NCBI RefSeq assembly: GCF_039634365.2
Contig: NZ_CP155079.2
Coordinates: 3,906,001-3,970,000, forward strand
DNA: 64,000 bases
DNA from: Mucilaginibacter sp. PAMB04168
GTDB lineage: Bacteria > Bacteroidota > Bacteroidia > Sphingobacteriales > Sphingobacteriaceae
Direction: 5' to 3'
The notes beneath the pieces are model-generated. The model searched no databases. It worked only from the letters and a program-made list of their open reading frames with translations, and had not been told where the DNA came from. Positions within the stretch are counted from its first letter, which is position 1. Every line of letters starts with the position of its first letter. The position numbers and the translations under genes were made by a program. Below are positions 44,464 through 53,632 of the stretch, piece after piece.

Positions 44464-46574
44464 TACACCTCCCCTTCCCGCTTGCGTAAAAACCACTCCA
44501 TGCCTAACAAAACAACAATGAGTGCAAACAGCCATTTACTATCAATCAGGTCGCTAAAGCGCTGGTCGTCATATACAATGGTTTTAATATTTTCATTCTT
44601 CTTGATCAGATTAGCCAGCTGATTGATTTGTGCAGGCTGTAGCATGCGCCCGCCCGACTGAGTGGAAAGGTTGTAAAGCAACTGGTGATTAGCGGTACTT
44701 TGCCTGCTTTCGAGATTTAATGGCTTAATAGTAAACTGCCCTTTTGCACTAAAGGCTTGCTTGCCCAGTTTTGTATTTGCCGTGTAACTGTAATTACCTA
44801 CCGGCAGCATACCGGCATTTAACTGATAGCTTTTACCACTACGGCTGAACAGATAACTGTAATTTTTACCACTGGTACTTTTGAGGTTGATATTCAGGTC
44901 AGGGGCATTCACCAGTTCGAGCGCCTCGTTGTATAGTTCGGCATTAAGCAGTATATTCTCTCCTTCATCAAAAACATTTTTAGCAGGGTAAGCTCTAAAA
45001 CGTTGGCGGTTAGCATTAGCCGTTAAGTATTGAATACTTTGGCTAAAAAGTTCTTCCAAAGCATAGTGCGAGCCGTAATCCTGGTACTCCGATAAATTCC
45101 AGCGCCAGAGGCCCTCGCCAGCTAACACTGCTGTGCGCCGGCCATCCGCCTCGTTAAAGGCCATTAGTGGGTAGGTTGTGCTTACACTGCCTATTTTTTG
45201 TTTGAGCAGTATAGATGCCGTGGCAGCTGATCCATAATTACCGAAGGGCGCCATTAACGGCGGCATCTTACCCAATTTATTTATCGTAGAATCGGTTAGG
45301 GTAAAGAGGGAAAAACCGGTTACCGGCACGGCAAACTCCTCCTGCACATCGGTACGGCCTGCTATAATACGTATGGTATTTTGTTCTTGGTTTAAATCTT
45401 GCAGGTCGGTTTGCGCGCCGGCGATGTACCATAGTGGTACCTTGCTTTGTGTTATAAAGCTTTTAAGCGACAGATTATCGGCAGCCGTTATCTGGTGAAG
45501 GATGATAATGCCGTAATCACTAAGCTTTACAGTGGATAGCTTATCCAGTTGTACAGCTTTAAGTTCGTAGTTCTTGTTGCGCTCTATGAGTTGTTTAATA
45601 ACGCTAATATCGGGGTGTGGTGATGCATAGGCCAGCAGTACCTTCTGCCGGGCGTCCAGCACCTCAATATAAACAGTTTCAGTATTGTTTTGCACCGAAA
45701 GCTCGTTGCTTACCGGCGCGAGTTTCACGGTAAACTGATGTATGCCCTTTTTATCGGCGTTCAGCTTAACCGATATGGTCTTACGGAAGGCTGCTGATGC
45801 AACTGGTATATTTTGATTATAAATACTACGCCCATCTTCGGTAATGCTAAGTCTTAATACCTCGCCCTGACTTTGGTAAGCTTCGGCCAGTACTTCAAGC
45901 ATAAAATCGTTGCCTAAAAAGGCCGTTTTATTGTAATTAATGTTGCTAATTACTAAATCACGACGGGGCACAGTATCGCCCAGGGCAATGGTATAAATAC
46001 TAGTTTTAAGATTGCGTGCCTCGTATTGCGGATCGGCTCCTTGATTATACAAACCATCAGTTGAAAGGATAAGCGCACCAACATTTTGGTTTACAAAGCG
46101 CTCATTTAATTGGTGTAATGCAGAGGCAATGTTGGTTTGCTTGCCCCCGTATGTGGTGGAAAGCCCTGGGTGCAAATTGCTGTCGAAGTTAAACTCGCGG
46201 ACCTCATAATCGTTACCCAACAATTGCTTAAGTGTGCCGAGTGTGCTGTTAAACTGGCTGATGTTCAAACCGGCCGGTTTAAAAGTATTTATGGACGATG
46301 AGTTATCCTGCGCTATCAGCACCAGCGGTTTTTGTGGCTGATATTTAACCGTTTTAACCAATGGCGATACGAGCAGGAAAGCGATCAGAAAAACGGCTAC
46401 CGCACGAAAACCAGACAGTAAAAAACGGAAATTGGAAGATAGATGGCTTGGCTGCTTGTACATGAGCCAGGCATAAAGCCCGCCCAATAGCAAACAAGGC
46501 AGGGTCCACCAGCCCGATACCGAACCCCAGGTTATACTGTTGAATAGTAAGTAGTGAGTAGCTAAGTAGTTCAT
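44463..46574 (-). CDS. VWA-like membrane protein
   Basis: A 703-residue protein with two N-terminal membrane helices (WTLPCLLLGGLYAWLMY and VAVFLIAFLLVSPLV), then PLVLIAQDNSSSINTF with the D-x-S-x-S metal-site pattern of von Willebrand A domains, beta-rich extracytoplasmic domains, and a C-terminal helix LFALIVVLLGMEWFLRKR. The layout resembles the BatA/aerotolerance and YeaD-linked VWA proteins of Bacteroidota, but no moxR or bat partners are here. Function unknown. Coupled to the TRIC gene by a TAATG overlap. Confidence 0.7.
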   Translation of the reverse strand: MNYLATHYLLFNSITWGSVSGWWTLPCLLLGGLYAWLMYKQPSHLSSNFRFLLSGFRAVAVFLIAFLLVSPLVKTVKYQPQKPLVLIAQDNSSSINTFKPAGLNISQFNSTLGTLKQLLGNDYEVREFNFDSNLHPGLSTTYGGKQTNIASALHQLNERFVNQNVGALILSTDGLYNQGADPQYEARNLKTSIYTIALGDTVPRRDLVISNINYNKTAFLGNDFMLEVLAEAYQSQGEVLRLSITEDGRSIYNQNIPVASAAFRKTISVKLNADKKGIHQFTVKLAPVSNELSVQNNTETVYIEVLDARQKVLLAYASPHPDISVIKQLIERNKNYELKAVQLDKLSTVKLSDYGIIILHQITAADNLSLKSFITQSKVPLWYIAGAQTDLQDLNQEQNTIRIIAGRTDVQEEFAVPVTGFSLFTLTDSTINKLGKMPPLMAPFGNYGSAATASILLKQKIGSVSTTYPLMAFNEADGRRTAVLAGEGLWRWNLSEYQDYGSHYALEELFSQSIQYLTANANRQRFRAYPAKNVFDEGENILLNAELYNEALELVNAPDLNINLKSTSGKNYSYLFSRSGKSYQLNAGMLPVGNYSYTANTKLGKQAFSAKGQFTIKPLNLESRQSTANHQLLYNLSTQSGGRMLQPAQINQLANLIKKNENIKTIVYDDQRFSDLIDSKWLFALIVVLLGMEWFLRKREGEV

Positions 46575-46651
46575 TGTTGTTACCCTCAGGGGGTATCGCT
46601 TTTAAAGTTATTTAATTTTGGCAACAACTCACCAATCAACTCCTTAACTAC

Positions 46652-46897
46652 TCACTTTATTATTTTGATACGTACCGGCCCTTTAATGTGATTTACATCA
46701 ACCGGCTCCCCTTTTTGGGTGATGACAACCTTGCCCTGTTGCTGCAGTGCAACGGCGGCCTCCCGTACCTCATCCATATGTTTGCGCCAGTTAGCAGGAA
46801 ACAAAGCCCTGGCCACTTCCGACGGGCAGACGGTTTTATCTGCTCCACGCTCGGTAGCCATGCTTAGCACACGTTCTTGTATTGCACTTTTATCCAA
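46652..46897 (-). CDS. DUF3253 protein
   Basis: An 81-residue winged-helix-like protein: IQERVLSMATERGADKTVCPSEVARAL, split here only for reference, followed by MDEVREAAVALQQQGKVVITQKGEPVD and GPVRIKI. This is the DUF3253 pattern (S-x-VAR, VREAA, QKG). TTG at 46897 is the only start that keeps the first conserved helix; a stop codon closes the frame 27 bp further up. Function unknown. Downstream of fabG on the same strand. Confidence 0.75.
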   Translation of the reverse strand: MDKSAIQERVLSMATERGADKTVCPSEVARALFPANWRKHMDEVREAAVALQQQGKVVITQKGEPVDVNHIKGPVRIKIIK

Positions 46898-46940
46898 ACA
46901 AAAAATATTGGTTCCTGGCTCTTAATTCTTGTTTCTTTTG

Positions 46941-47684
46941 TTAAGCCATCCCACCATCAACCGATATTACCTGACCGGTTATATAAGTGCTCATGTCTGA
47001 CGCCAAGAAAACACAGGCATTGGCAATGTCTTCGGTTTCACCTGCACGTTTTAATGGAATATTTTGAGTCCATCCTTCAACCACTTTCGGGTCAAGCACC
47101 TCGGTCATTTCCGTTTTGATAAAACCGGGGGCTACCACGTTGGTACGTATATTGCGCGAACCCAACTCCTTAGCCATTGATTTAGAAAAGCCTATAATAC
47201 CCGCCTTAGAGGCTGCATAATTACCCTGGCCGGCATTGCCCTGAATGCCTACCACCGAGCTCATATTGATGAATACACCCTGGCGAGCTTTCATCATGAT
47301 TTTTGATGCTGCTTTGGTTACGTTGAAAATTGATTTCAGGTTTACGTTCAGCACTTCATCCCATTGCTCCTCGGTCATACGCATCAATAGGCCGTCTTTG
47401 GTAATGCCGGCGTTGTTCACCACAATATCCAGTTTGCCAAAATCGGCTACTATATCATTAATGAGTTTATCGGCTTCATCAAATTTGGAGGCATCAGAGC
47501 GGTAACCTTTTACCTGGGTACCGTACGCCTGTAGTTCTTGCTCCAGCGCCTGGCCCTTTTCTACCGACGATAAGTAAGTGAATGCTACATTAGCGCCTTG
47601 CTCGGCAAACTTTTCGGCTATTTTGCGGCCAATGCCTTTTGAAGCACCGGTTATTAATGCGGTTTTTCCTTCTAACAATTTCAT
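46941..47684 (-). CDS. fabG: 3-oxoacyl-[acyl-carrier-protein] reductase
   Basis: A 247-residue short-chain dehydrogenase. NADPH loop TGASKGIGRKIAE (residues about 13-25), NNAG at about 88-91, catalytic Ser in NMSSVVG and YxxxK in YAASKAG, and the C-terminal ITGQVISVDGGMA typical of FabG. It reduces 3-oxoacyl-ACP in fatty-acid elongation. No other fab genes are near; the downstream DUF3253, VWA-like and TRIC genes share the strand with short gaps. Confidence 0.93.
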   Translation of the reverse strand: MKLLEGKTALITGASKGIGRKIAEKFAEQGANVAFTYLSSVEKGQALEQELQAYGTQVKGYRSDASKFDEADKLINDIVADFGKLDIVVNNAGITKDGLLMRMTEEQWDEVLNVNLKSIFNVTKAASKIMMKARQGVFINMSSVVGIQGNAGQGNYAASKAGIIGFSKSMAKELGSRNIRTNVVAPGFIKTEMTEVLDPKVVEGWTQNIPLKRAGETEDIANACVFLASDMSTYITGQVISVDGGMA

Positions 47685-47941
47685 ATTTTTAGGATAATAT
47701 AAGAGGGCGTGAAGGTAGGGAAATTAGTTTTTAGTTCATAGGCGTGATGACAAGTAGACTTAATGAGCAAGGATTTAAGTAGTTGTTGACCTAAATTTGT
47801 CGTTATTTCATTGACCGAACATATTAGCCAGTGAACGGTGCGGTATAGAGAAATTTTTTAATTTCAGTGATACTTATTATTCGTTCAAACGCAAGGCAAC
47901 TTTCTTTGTTAGGCTAACACACATTAAGCGGAGCCAAGTAT

Positions 47942-48274
47942 ATGTATACAGCCAAAATTATTCGTCACAGGCATAAATACCATCATTATATGAATGATGA
48001 TTTAAAAGAGGTTAAAGAGGAAACGCATTTCAAGATCGTTTTTTCGGAACCTGCCGAGTTTGACAAATTCAGGGAATGGATTAAACAGCATGAAGGCGAA
48101 TATAATTACAACAAGGAAGAAAGCCGCCAGGAAGGCAAATTTCCCAAAGTGCCCATGTTTCATGACGAGATTTGCTGGTGCGATATCATGACCTACTACC
48201 TGTTACACGTAGCGGGGTACAATTTTTACGATACCATCACGCCGTATAAGGGAGAGGTATACATCAAGGAATAA
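47942..48274 (+). CDS. Hypothetical acidic/aromatic-rich protein
   Basis: A 110-residue soluble protein with a His/Tyr-rich start (RHRHKYHHYMNDD), a helical middle (PAEFDKFREWIKQHEGEYNYN) and FHDEICWCDIMTYYLLHVAGYNFYD. No family recognised. Preceded by a 257-bp gap holding a TAAATTTG box at 47792 far upstream, and followed by a palindromic repeat. Confidence 0.6.
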   Translation: MYTAKIIRHRHKYHHYMNDDLKEVKEETHFKIVFSEPAEFDKFREWIKQHEGEYNYNKEESRQEGKFPKVPMFHDEICWCDIMTYYLLHVAGYNFYDTITPYKGEVYIKE

Positions 48275-48281
48275 GTAATAG

Positions 48282-48361
48282 AGTCAAGAAATAACAGCCA
48301 AGGAGCTAACATTGCGATGTAAACAATCTTGCCCTTGGCTCTTATTTCCTGATTTTTGACT
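48282..48361. repeat. Inverted repeat of the GCCAAGG/CCTTGGC type
   Basis: The left arm 48282-48303 (AGTCAAGAAATAACAGCCAA plus GG) mirrors the right arm 48333-48361 (CCTTGGCTCTTATTTCCTG to TTTTTGACT) with a few gaps. It fills the gap between two convergent genes. Related fragments (GGCTCTTAATTCTTG near 46917; GAAGAGCCAAAA near 60200) recur. Confidence 0.6.
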
Positions 48362-48577
48362 TTATTTTTTATTTCCCTTTTTCAATTCACTTTCTGATTT
48401 GAGCACTTTTGTGCCGTTGGATTGCTTTATCTCATAGGCGGGTTCGTCTTTGCTGGCATTGCGTTTTACCGTGGTGCCTTTGGTTTTCTTTTTTACCGGC
48501 TCGGTATGCTTAGCTTCTATTTTGCCTTCTGCCTCTGATTTTCCCCACGCCCAGTGTACGTTATCTCCCTTTTTCAT
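48362..48577 (-). CDS. DUF2945 (HVA1 family TUDOR-like) small protein
   Basis: A 71-residue Lys-rich protein with the DUF2945 pattern: KKGDNVHWAWGKSEAEGKI at the start, a basic middle loop, then DEPAYEIKQSNGTKVLKSESEL. The fold is a small TUDOR-like barrel; the role is unknown. Its stop abuts the inverted repeat. Confidence 0.8.
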   Translation of the reverse strand: MKKGDNVHWAWGKSEAEGKIEAKHTEPVKKKTKGTTVKRNASKDEPAYEIKQSNGTKVLKSESELKKGNKK

Positions 48578-48731
48578 AGTAGTATGTTTAGGTAAGATTA
48601 CACAAAACGCCGGCCAACAATTTACTTTAAAACAACGAGTTGTGGCTTTACAAAAATGTTATCAGGAGGCAAGATGGAGGTTGTAATACGTCAGCAACCA
48701 TTCGGAGCAGCTTAACAGAATGATTAAAAAG

Positions 48732-49151
48732 CTACTTTACAGTTAGCGTATCCACAATTGGGCGGGCATTACTATCAGGACCAACGAATTTTAAAAAATA
48801 AGTGCCTGCCTTTTTTGCCCTAAACTTATATACCGACGAGTGTTGCACTTCTTTGCCGGTGCAGTCGTCGGCTATGTTAGTAGATGTAAATAATTTGATT
48901 TTTGTGGTATCACTCAGGCTATCTGCCTCAAACTTGCTAAATTTTTCGCAATTACCGGTGTAAGGCCATGATACGGTGAAGGCAACGTTCTGATTAACAG
49001 TAGCCGTGGTAGGGCCGTTTACGCTGGCTATAGCTGCTTGCTTCACGCTAAAGAAGTTATCGGCATTTACCACGTCCTTCAGCTCCGATTTCTGGCAAGA
49101 AACGGCTGTAAGCACAGTTAAAATGGTAAGTACTGATAAAATTTTCTTCAT
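48732..49151 (-). CDS. Hypothetical lipoprotein
   Basis: A 139-residue protein with a lipoprotein signal (ILSVLTILTVLTAVSC, Cys at about 19) and a beta-sandwich-like remainder: TVNQNVAFTVSWPYTGNC, two later Cys, and YKFRAKKAGTYFLKFVG as the last strands. Resembles an Ig-like secreted domain; no family assigned. Confidence 0.65.
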   Translation of the reverse strand: MKKILSVLTILTVLTAVSCQKSELKDVVNADNFFSVKQAAIASVNGPTTATVNQNVAFTVSWPYTGNCEKFSKFEADSLSDTTKIKLFTSTNIADDCTGKEVQHSSVYKFRAKKAGTYFLKFVGPDSNARPIVDTLTVK

Positions 49152-49303
49152 GTTCAGGCGGTTGTAACGTGAACTTTTCTACACAATTTCGACTACAGAA
49201 AAATCAAATAGGTTTAATTGTGCTGTAAAGCTACCTGTTAACTATTAAATAAACAATAAACCACCGTTAAAATTAGAAATTGTATCGATAAACTTACGCT
49301 TAT

Positions 49304-49335
49304 GATAAAAAAAGGGTTAGCTGTGTGCTAACCCT
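49304..49335 (-). terminator. Terminator of carA
   Basis: AGGGTTAGC at 49313-49321 and GCTAACCCT at 49327-49335 form a 9-bp stem with TGTGT loop; the minus strand continues into a run of seven T. Confidence 0.88.
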
Positions 49336-49345
49336 ATCTGTTTTC

Positions 49346-50446
49346 TTACTTCATCAAATCAACAAAGTCATCAAATAAATAACGGCTATCATGCGGGCCA
49401 GGCGATGATTCCGGGTGGTATTGTACCGAAAAAGCCTTTTTGTCTTTCACGCGAATACCTTCTATAGATTGATCGTTCAAATTTATGTGGGTAATTTCTA
49501 CTTTATCAGAAGCCCGAACAGCATCTTGCACCACACCGAAACCGTGATTCTGTGAAGTTACCTCGCAGTGGTCTTTCACTATGTTTTTCACGGGGTGATT
49601 TAGTCCACGGTGACCATTAAACATTTTTTTGGTGGGTATACCATTTGCCAAAGCTAATAACTGGTGACCTAAGCAAATACCAAACATAGGTTTGTCGGCT
49701 TCCAGAATTTCTTTTACCGTATCAATAGCATAAGGCATGGCCGATGGATCGCCGGGACCGTTAGAAATAAAATAACCGTTAGGTTGAAAATCTTTCTCCA
49801 TTTCCTCGAACGATGTTTTGGCTGGATAAACCTTGGCGTATACATCGCGCTCAGAAAAATTGCGCAGAATATTTTTCTTCACACCTAAATCGAGCACGGC
49901 AACACGGTATGCAGCGTTCTCGTTACCAAAAGTGTAAGTTTCTGTAGTTGACACCTGCGATGAAAGCTCCAGTCCATCCATTGATGGTACGGCATTCAAG
50001 CGGGCTTTCAGTTCTTCAACATCTAAAATCTCGGATGAGATAATAGCATTCATAGCGCCCTTATCTCTGATATGACGTACTAACTGGCGGGTATCAATAT
50101 CTGAAATACATGAAATATTCTGCTCCTGGAAGTAATCCTGAATTGACTCATCGGCCTGTTTACGGCTATAAGCGATGTTGTAATTCTTACAAACTAAACC
50201 GGCTATCTGTATTTTATTCGATTCGGTTTCTTCGTTAGTTACGCCGTAATTACCAATGTGCGCATTGGTAGTTACCATAATTTGTCCGAAGTATGATGGA
50301 TCGGTAAAAATTTCCTGATAGCCCGTCATACCGGTATTAAAGCATATTTCCCCGGTTGTAGTACCTATTTTTCCGGCTGCTTTACCATGAAAAACAGTAC
50401 CATCAGCCAGTAATAAAATAGCCGGTAACTTTGTGTAGTTAGTCAT
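49346..50446 (-). CDS. carA: Carbamoyl-phosphate synthase small subunit
   Basis: A 366-residue glutaminase subunit feeding ammonia to CarB for arginine and pyrimidine synthesis. The N-terminal domain has LADGTVFHGKAAG and FNTGMTGYQEIFTDPSY; the class I amidotransferase domain has YFISNGPGDPS, GICLGHQLLALA with the catalytic Cys, and QYHPESSPGPHDS with the His-Glu pair. ATG at 50446 is preferred; the 36 further codons upstream in frame lie between the promoter and this ATG and are not conserved-looking. carB is not in the window. A promoter sits about 105 bp upstream. Confidence 0.95.
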   Translation of the reverse strand: MTNYTKLPAILLLADGTVFHGKAAGKIGTTTGEICFNTGMTGYQEIFTDPSYFGQIMVTTNAHIGNYGVTNEETESNKIQIAGLVCKNYNIAYSRKQADESIQDYFQEQNISCISDIDTRQLVRHIRDKGAMNAIISSEILDVEELKARLNAVPSMDGLELSSQVSTTETYTFGNENAAYRVAVLDLGVKKNILRNFSERDVYAKVYPAKTSFEEMEKDFQPNGYFISNGPGDPSAMPYAIDTVKEILEADKPMFGICLGHQLLALANGIPTKKMFNGHRGLNHPVKNIVKDHCEVTSQNHGFGVVQDAVRASDKVEITHINLNDQSIEGIRVKDKKAFSVQYHPESSPGPHDSRYLFDDFVDLMK

Positions 50447-50551
50447 TTTACAAAAAAAATAAAAGGATGAATGATGGGCCGGTTGGCCTGCGTTGCAGCT
50501 CCGTGAAAGCAGTGTTGTAGCAGCAGTAAACTTGCGTCTGTATTCACGCCG

Positions 50552-50559
50552 CAAAAATA
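50552..50559 (-). promoter_or_regulatory. -7 element of carA
   Basis: Complement reads TATTTTTG (exact TAnnTTTG), leaving a leader of about 100 nt that contains a GGCC-AACC-GGCC hairpin near 50475-50486. Confidence 0.6.
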
Positions 50560-50616
50560 CGTTATTTTTATGTTTACGCCATGTAAATTTTCAATAATTA
50601 TATGATGGGTAGTTTC

Positions 50617-50624
50617 TACCTTTG
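50617..50624 (+). promoter_or_regulatory. -7 element of panB
   Basis: TACCTTTG, an exact TAnnTTTG match, 115 bp before the panB ATG and 57 bp from the opposing carA box. Confidence 0.55.
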
Positions 50625-50739
50625 TAACATTTAGAATCATGGTTAAGAATTTACGGTGAGCTACCAAAGGCTGCTTAACATATTTTCTGTAAGTCCTGAT
50701 CTTTACTACTAACTCTTTACTCTTGACCTTATTTAAAAC

Positions 50740-51555
50740 ATGTCAGTTAACAAAGAAATAAAACGCGTTACTACCCACATATTACAGGCCATGAAAGGCA
50801 AGGGCGAAAAAATAGCCATGCTTACCGCCTATGATTATTCTATGGCCAAAATTGTGGATGATGCCGGTGTGGATGTAATCCTGGTGGGCGACTCAGCTTC
50901 TAACGTAATGGCTGGTCATGAAACCACATTGCCTATAACGTTAGATCAAATGATCTATCATGCTTCATCTGTGGTTAGAGCCGCCAACCGCGCCCTGGTA
51001 GTAGTAGATCTGCCCTTTGGCTCGTATCAAGGTAATTCAAAAGAAGCCTTAAGCTCAGCCATACGTATCATGAAAGAATCGGGTGCGCATGCCGTAAAGC
51101 TTGAGGGCGGTATAGAAATTGCAGAATCTGTTACACGTATCTTAACGGCAGGTATACCAGTGATGGGTCACCTGGGCTTAACGCCTCAATCTATTTACAA
51201 ATTTGGTACGTATACCGTACGCGCCAAGCAAGAAGCTGAGGCACAAAAACTACGGGAGGATGCGCAGAAATTGCAAGAGCTGGGCTGTTTTGCGGTGGTG
51301 TTAGAAAAAATTCCGGCTGCATTGGCCCAAGAGGTTTCACAAAGCCTGCAAATACCTACCATAGGCATTGGTGCTGGGCAGCATTGCGATGGACAAGTGC
51401 TGGTAATACATGATATGCTGGGTATAAACAAAGGCTTCCGTCCGCGTTTTTTGCGCCAATACGCCACTTTGTATGAAGTGATGAACGATGCCATTCAAGG
51501 TTATGTTGGCGATGTAAAAGCCAAGGCTTTTCCGAACGAAAAAGAACAATATTAG
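50740..51555 (+). CDS. panB: 3-methyl-2-oxobutanoate hydroxymethyltransferase
   Basis: A 271-residue TIM-barrel enzyme that makes ketopantoate from alpha-ketoisovalerate and methylenetetrahydrofolate in pantothenate synthesis. Signatures are [35 protein letters not shown] with the Mg-binding Asp, [18 protein letters not shown], and [14 protein letters not shown]. Length is normal. Divergent from carA with a shared promoter region. Confidence 0.95.
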   Translation: MSVNKEIKRVTTHILQAMKGKGEKIAMLTAYDYSMAKIVDDAGVDVILVGDSASNVMAGHETTLPITLDQMIYHASSVVRAANRALVVVDLPFGSYQGNSKEALSSAIRIMKESGAHAVKLEGGIEIAESVTRILTAGIPVMGHLGLTPQSIYKFGTYTVRAKQEAEAQKLREDAQKLQELGCFAVVLEKIPAALAQEVSQSLQIPTIGIGAGQHCDGQVLVIHDMLGINKGFRPRFLRQYATLYEVMNDAIQGYVGDVKAKAFPNEKEQY

Positions 51556-51680
51556 CTATAAGAGACGAAAGTCCATCTTCGATCATGGCTCATACTGAAT
51601 AAAACAATCACTCTCTAAATCCGTATTTTTATATACACTAACTGACTTACGGCCCACTGACTTTCCAACTACAAAAACCT

Positions 51681-52421
51681 ATGCAAGAAATATACGCCGA
51701 CGTTACTGATAATGATGTGTTGTATGAAGACAATCACCTGATTGCCATCAATAAGCGCGCGGGAGATATTGTGCAGGTTGATGATACCGGCGATGAGCCA
51801 TTAGATGAGAAAGTAAAACGTTACCTGGCTAAAAAATACAACAAACCAAACGGCGCCTTTTTGGGTGTGGTACACCGGCTGGACAGGCCAGTAAGCGGCG
51901 TTATCCTGTTTGCTAAAACGAGCAAAGCGCTTGAGCGGGTAAACGAGATGTTTAAAACGCGCGAAATGCGTAAAACCTACTATGCCGTAGTACGTAACCG
52001 CCCCGATCCACCTTACGGCAACCTGGTACACTGGCTGATTAAAAATCCGCAAAAGAATGTAACCAAGGCTCATGGGCACGAGGTACAGGGCAGCCTGCGC
52101 TCGGAGTTGCATTACCGCCTAACAGGCGAATTAAACGGCTATTACCTTATACAAGTTAACCCTATAACCGGCAGGCCGCACCAAATAAGGGTACAGCTTT
52201 CTACCTTGGGCTGCCCTATAGTTGGAGATAATAAATATGGCTATCCGCGTGGTAGTTTAAAAAAGAGCATCTGCCTGCACGCGCGTCGCCTCCAGTTTAT
52301 TCACCCGGTAAAAAAGGAACCTGTTGATATCAAAGCCCCACTACCTAAAGACGGTTTTTGGGAAAAGTTTGCTCACCTGGTACAGGATAAGGATAGTGAA
52401 ATTGTTTTGAAAGAAAACTAA
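51681..52421 (+). CDS. RluA family pseudouridine synthase
   Basis: A 246-residue enzyme with the catalytic motif VHRLDRPVSGVILFAKTSKA (Asp in HRLD, near residue 64) and the RluA C-terminal motif GRPHQIRVQLSTLGCPIVGD. It lacks an S4 domain, so it is a short RluA/TruC-type synthase acting on rRNA or tRNA; the target uridine is unknown. A near-consensus TATTTTTA box lies about 50 bp upstream. Confidence 0.9.
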   Translation: MQEIYADVTDNDVLYEDNHLIAINKRAGDIVQVDDTGDEPLDEKVKRYLAKKYNKPNGAFLGVVHRLDRPVSGVILFAKTSKALERVNEMFKTREMRKTYYAVVRNRPDPPYGNLVHWLIKNPQKNVTKAHGHEVQGSLRSELHYRLTGELNGYYLIQVNPITGRPHQIRVQLSTLGCPIVGDNKYGYPRGSLKKSICLHARRLQFIHPVKKEPVDIKAPLPKDGFWEKFAHLVQDKDSEIVLKEN

Positions 52422-52453
52422 GGCGCGGGCCAATACCAGGGAACATCTAGCAA

Positions 52454-53443
52454 TCATAGCTCCAGTACTTTATTCCAAATTTCTTCATCTACTGGGATCC
52501 CCTCCTTCATATTTTGTAACCTGGTTTTCAAGGTACTTTCCCCAGGATAGCGAATAGACTGCTGATCATCAACCAAACCGCTGGTTTTTGTAAAGCTGAC
52601 GATCTGTTCTATTAAACCGGCTATTTGTGCATCGCTGGCAGGCTTTATGCAAATAAACACTTGAGATACGCCGTATTCGGCCTGGCTCTTCGTAATCTCT
52701 GCCGTGGAGCGGCCCTCACTTAACACCGTTACCAGCAGATCAAGCATTAACGATAAGCCCGAACCTTTCCAAAAGCCCACCGGTAGCAAACGGCCACTCT
52801 CCATAATATCCGCAGCATTAACCGATAGCGCCCCTTGTTGGTCATAACCACCCGGTAAGGGCAACTCCTCATCTTTTGCTTTATACTGCTGCAGCTTGCC
52901 AAATGAGTATTGCGATACGGCCATATCCAGCACCACATGCCCCTCTGCACGGGGTACAGCTATCACTAAAGGATTGTTACCCAAACGTGGGTCTACACCA
53001 CCCCACGGCGGTAAATTGGCAATGGTGTTGGTAAAGCAAATGCCAATGCAACCACCGTCCGCTGCCTGCCAGCCGTAGGTACCGCCGCGCATCCAATGAT
53101 TAGTATTGCGTATGGCTACGCAGCCTATACCATGTTCTTGCGCCAATTTGATAGCCCTGTCCATACAGAAGCGGGCGTTTAGCGGGCCGGGGCCTAGGTG
53201 GCCGTCCCAGCGTTCTACCAAGCCTAAGCCCTGCTCGGGTGTAGGTTCAGCATGGGGATGTACTAAGCCATCTTTCACATACTGCACAAACACCGGAAAA
53301 CGGTTTAATCCATGGGTATAAACACCATCACGGCTATTTTCGGCAAAAAGGGTAGCACATTGCTGCGCCTTTTCGCTTGAAAAGTTAAGGCTAAGTAGCA
53401 CGCGCTTAAATTCGGCCTGCAGGGTTTCAAAAGGTACTCTCAT
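52454..53443 (-). CDS. dlgD: 3-dehydro-L-gulonate 2-dehydrogenase (YiaK type)
   Basis: A 329-residue member of the malate/L-lactate dehydrogenase family that resembles E. coli YiaK throughout: SRDGVYTHGLNRFPVF near residue 35, GIGCVAIRNTNHWMRGGTYGWQAA with the catalytic His, ICFTNTIANLPPWGG, and LLPVGFWKGSGLSLMLDLL. YiaK reduces 2,3-diketo-L-gulonate with NADH in ascorbate/gulonate breakdown. No other yia-like genes adjoin it, so the physiological route here is uncertain. Confidence 0.88.
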   Translation of the reverse strand: MRVPFETLQAEFKRVLLSLNFSSEKAQQCATLFAENSRDGVYTHGLNRFPVFVQYVKDGLVHPHAEPTPEQGLGLVERWDGHLGPGPLNARFCMDRAIKLAQEHGIGCVAIRNTNHWMRGGTYGWQAADGGCIGICFTNTIANLPPWGGVDPRLGNNPLVIAVPRAEGHVVLDMAVSQYSFGKLQQYKAKDEELPLPGGYDQQGALSVNAADIMESGRLLPVGFWKGSGLSLMLDLLVTVLSEGRSTAEITKSQAEYGVSQVFICIKPASDAQIAGLIEQIVSFTKTSGLVDDQQSIRYPGESTLKTRLQNMKEGIPVDEEIWNKVLEL

Positions 53444-53632
53444 AGGTGTACGATGACTATATATTGAGGGTAAGTTAACAAATGCTGTTTATTTAAAGGA
53501 TTATGCTGCTTGATGGTTTTTATGATAACGTAAAACTTAGAACGTGCAGCAGTTATTCCCGGTCTTCATTTCCTTAAAACCTTACACACCCATCCAGGGT
53601 TATTTCTATAATCATTTATCTACTTGAATAAC

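Noticed and set aside
44464..44535. Longer N-terminus for the TRIC protein
   Set aside because: It lies inside the upstream VWA-like gene and the UPF0126 domain starts right at the ATG at 44463.
50447..50554. Longer N-terminus for CarA
   Set aside because: The extension begins at the promoter itself and lacks CarA-like sequence.
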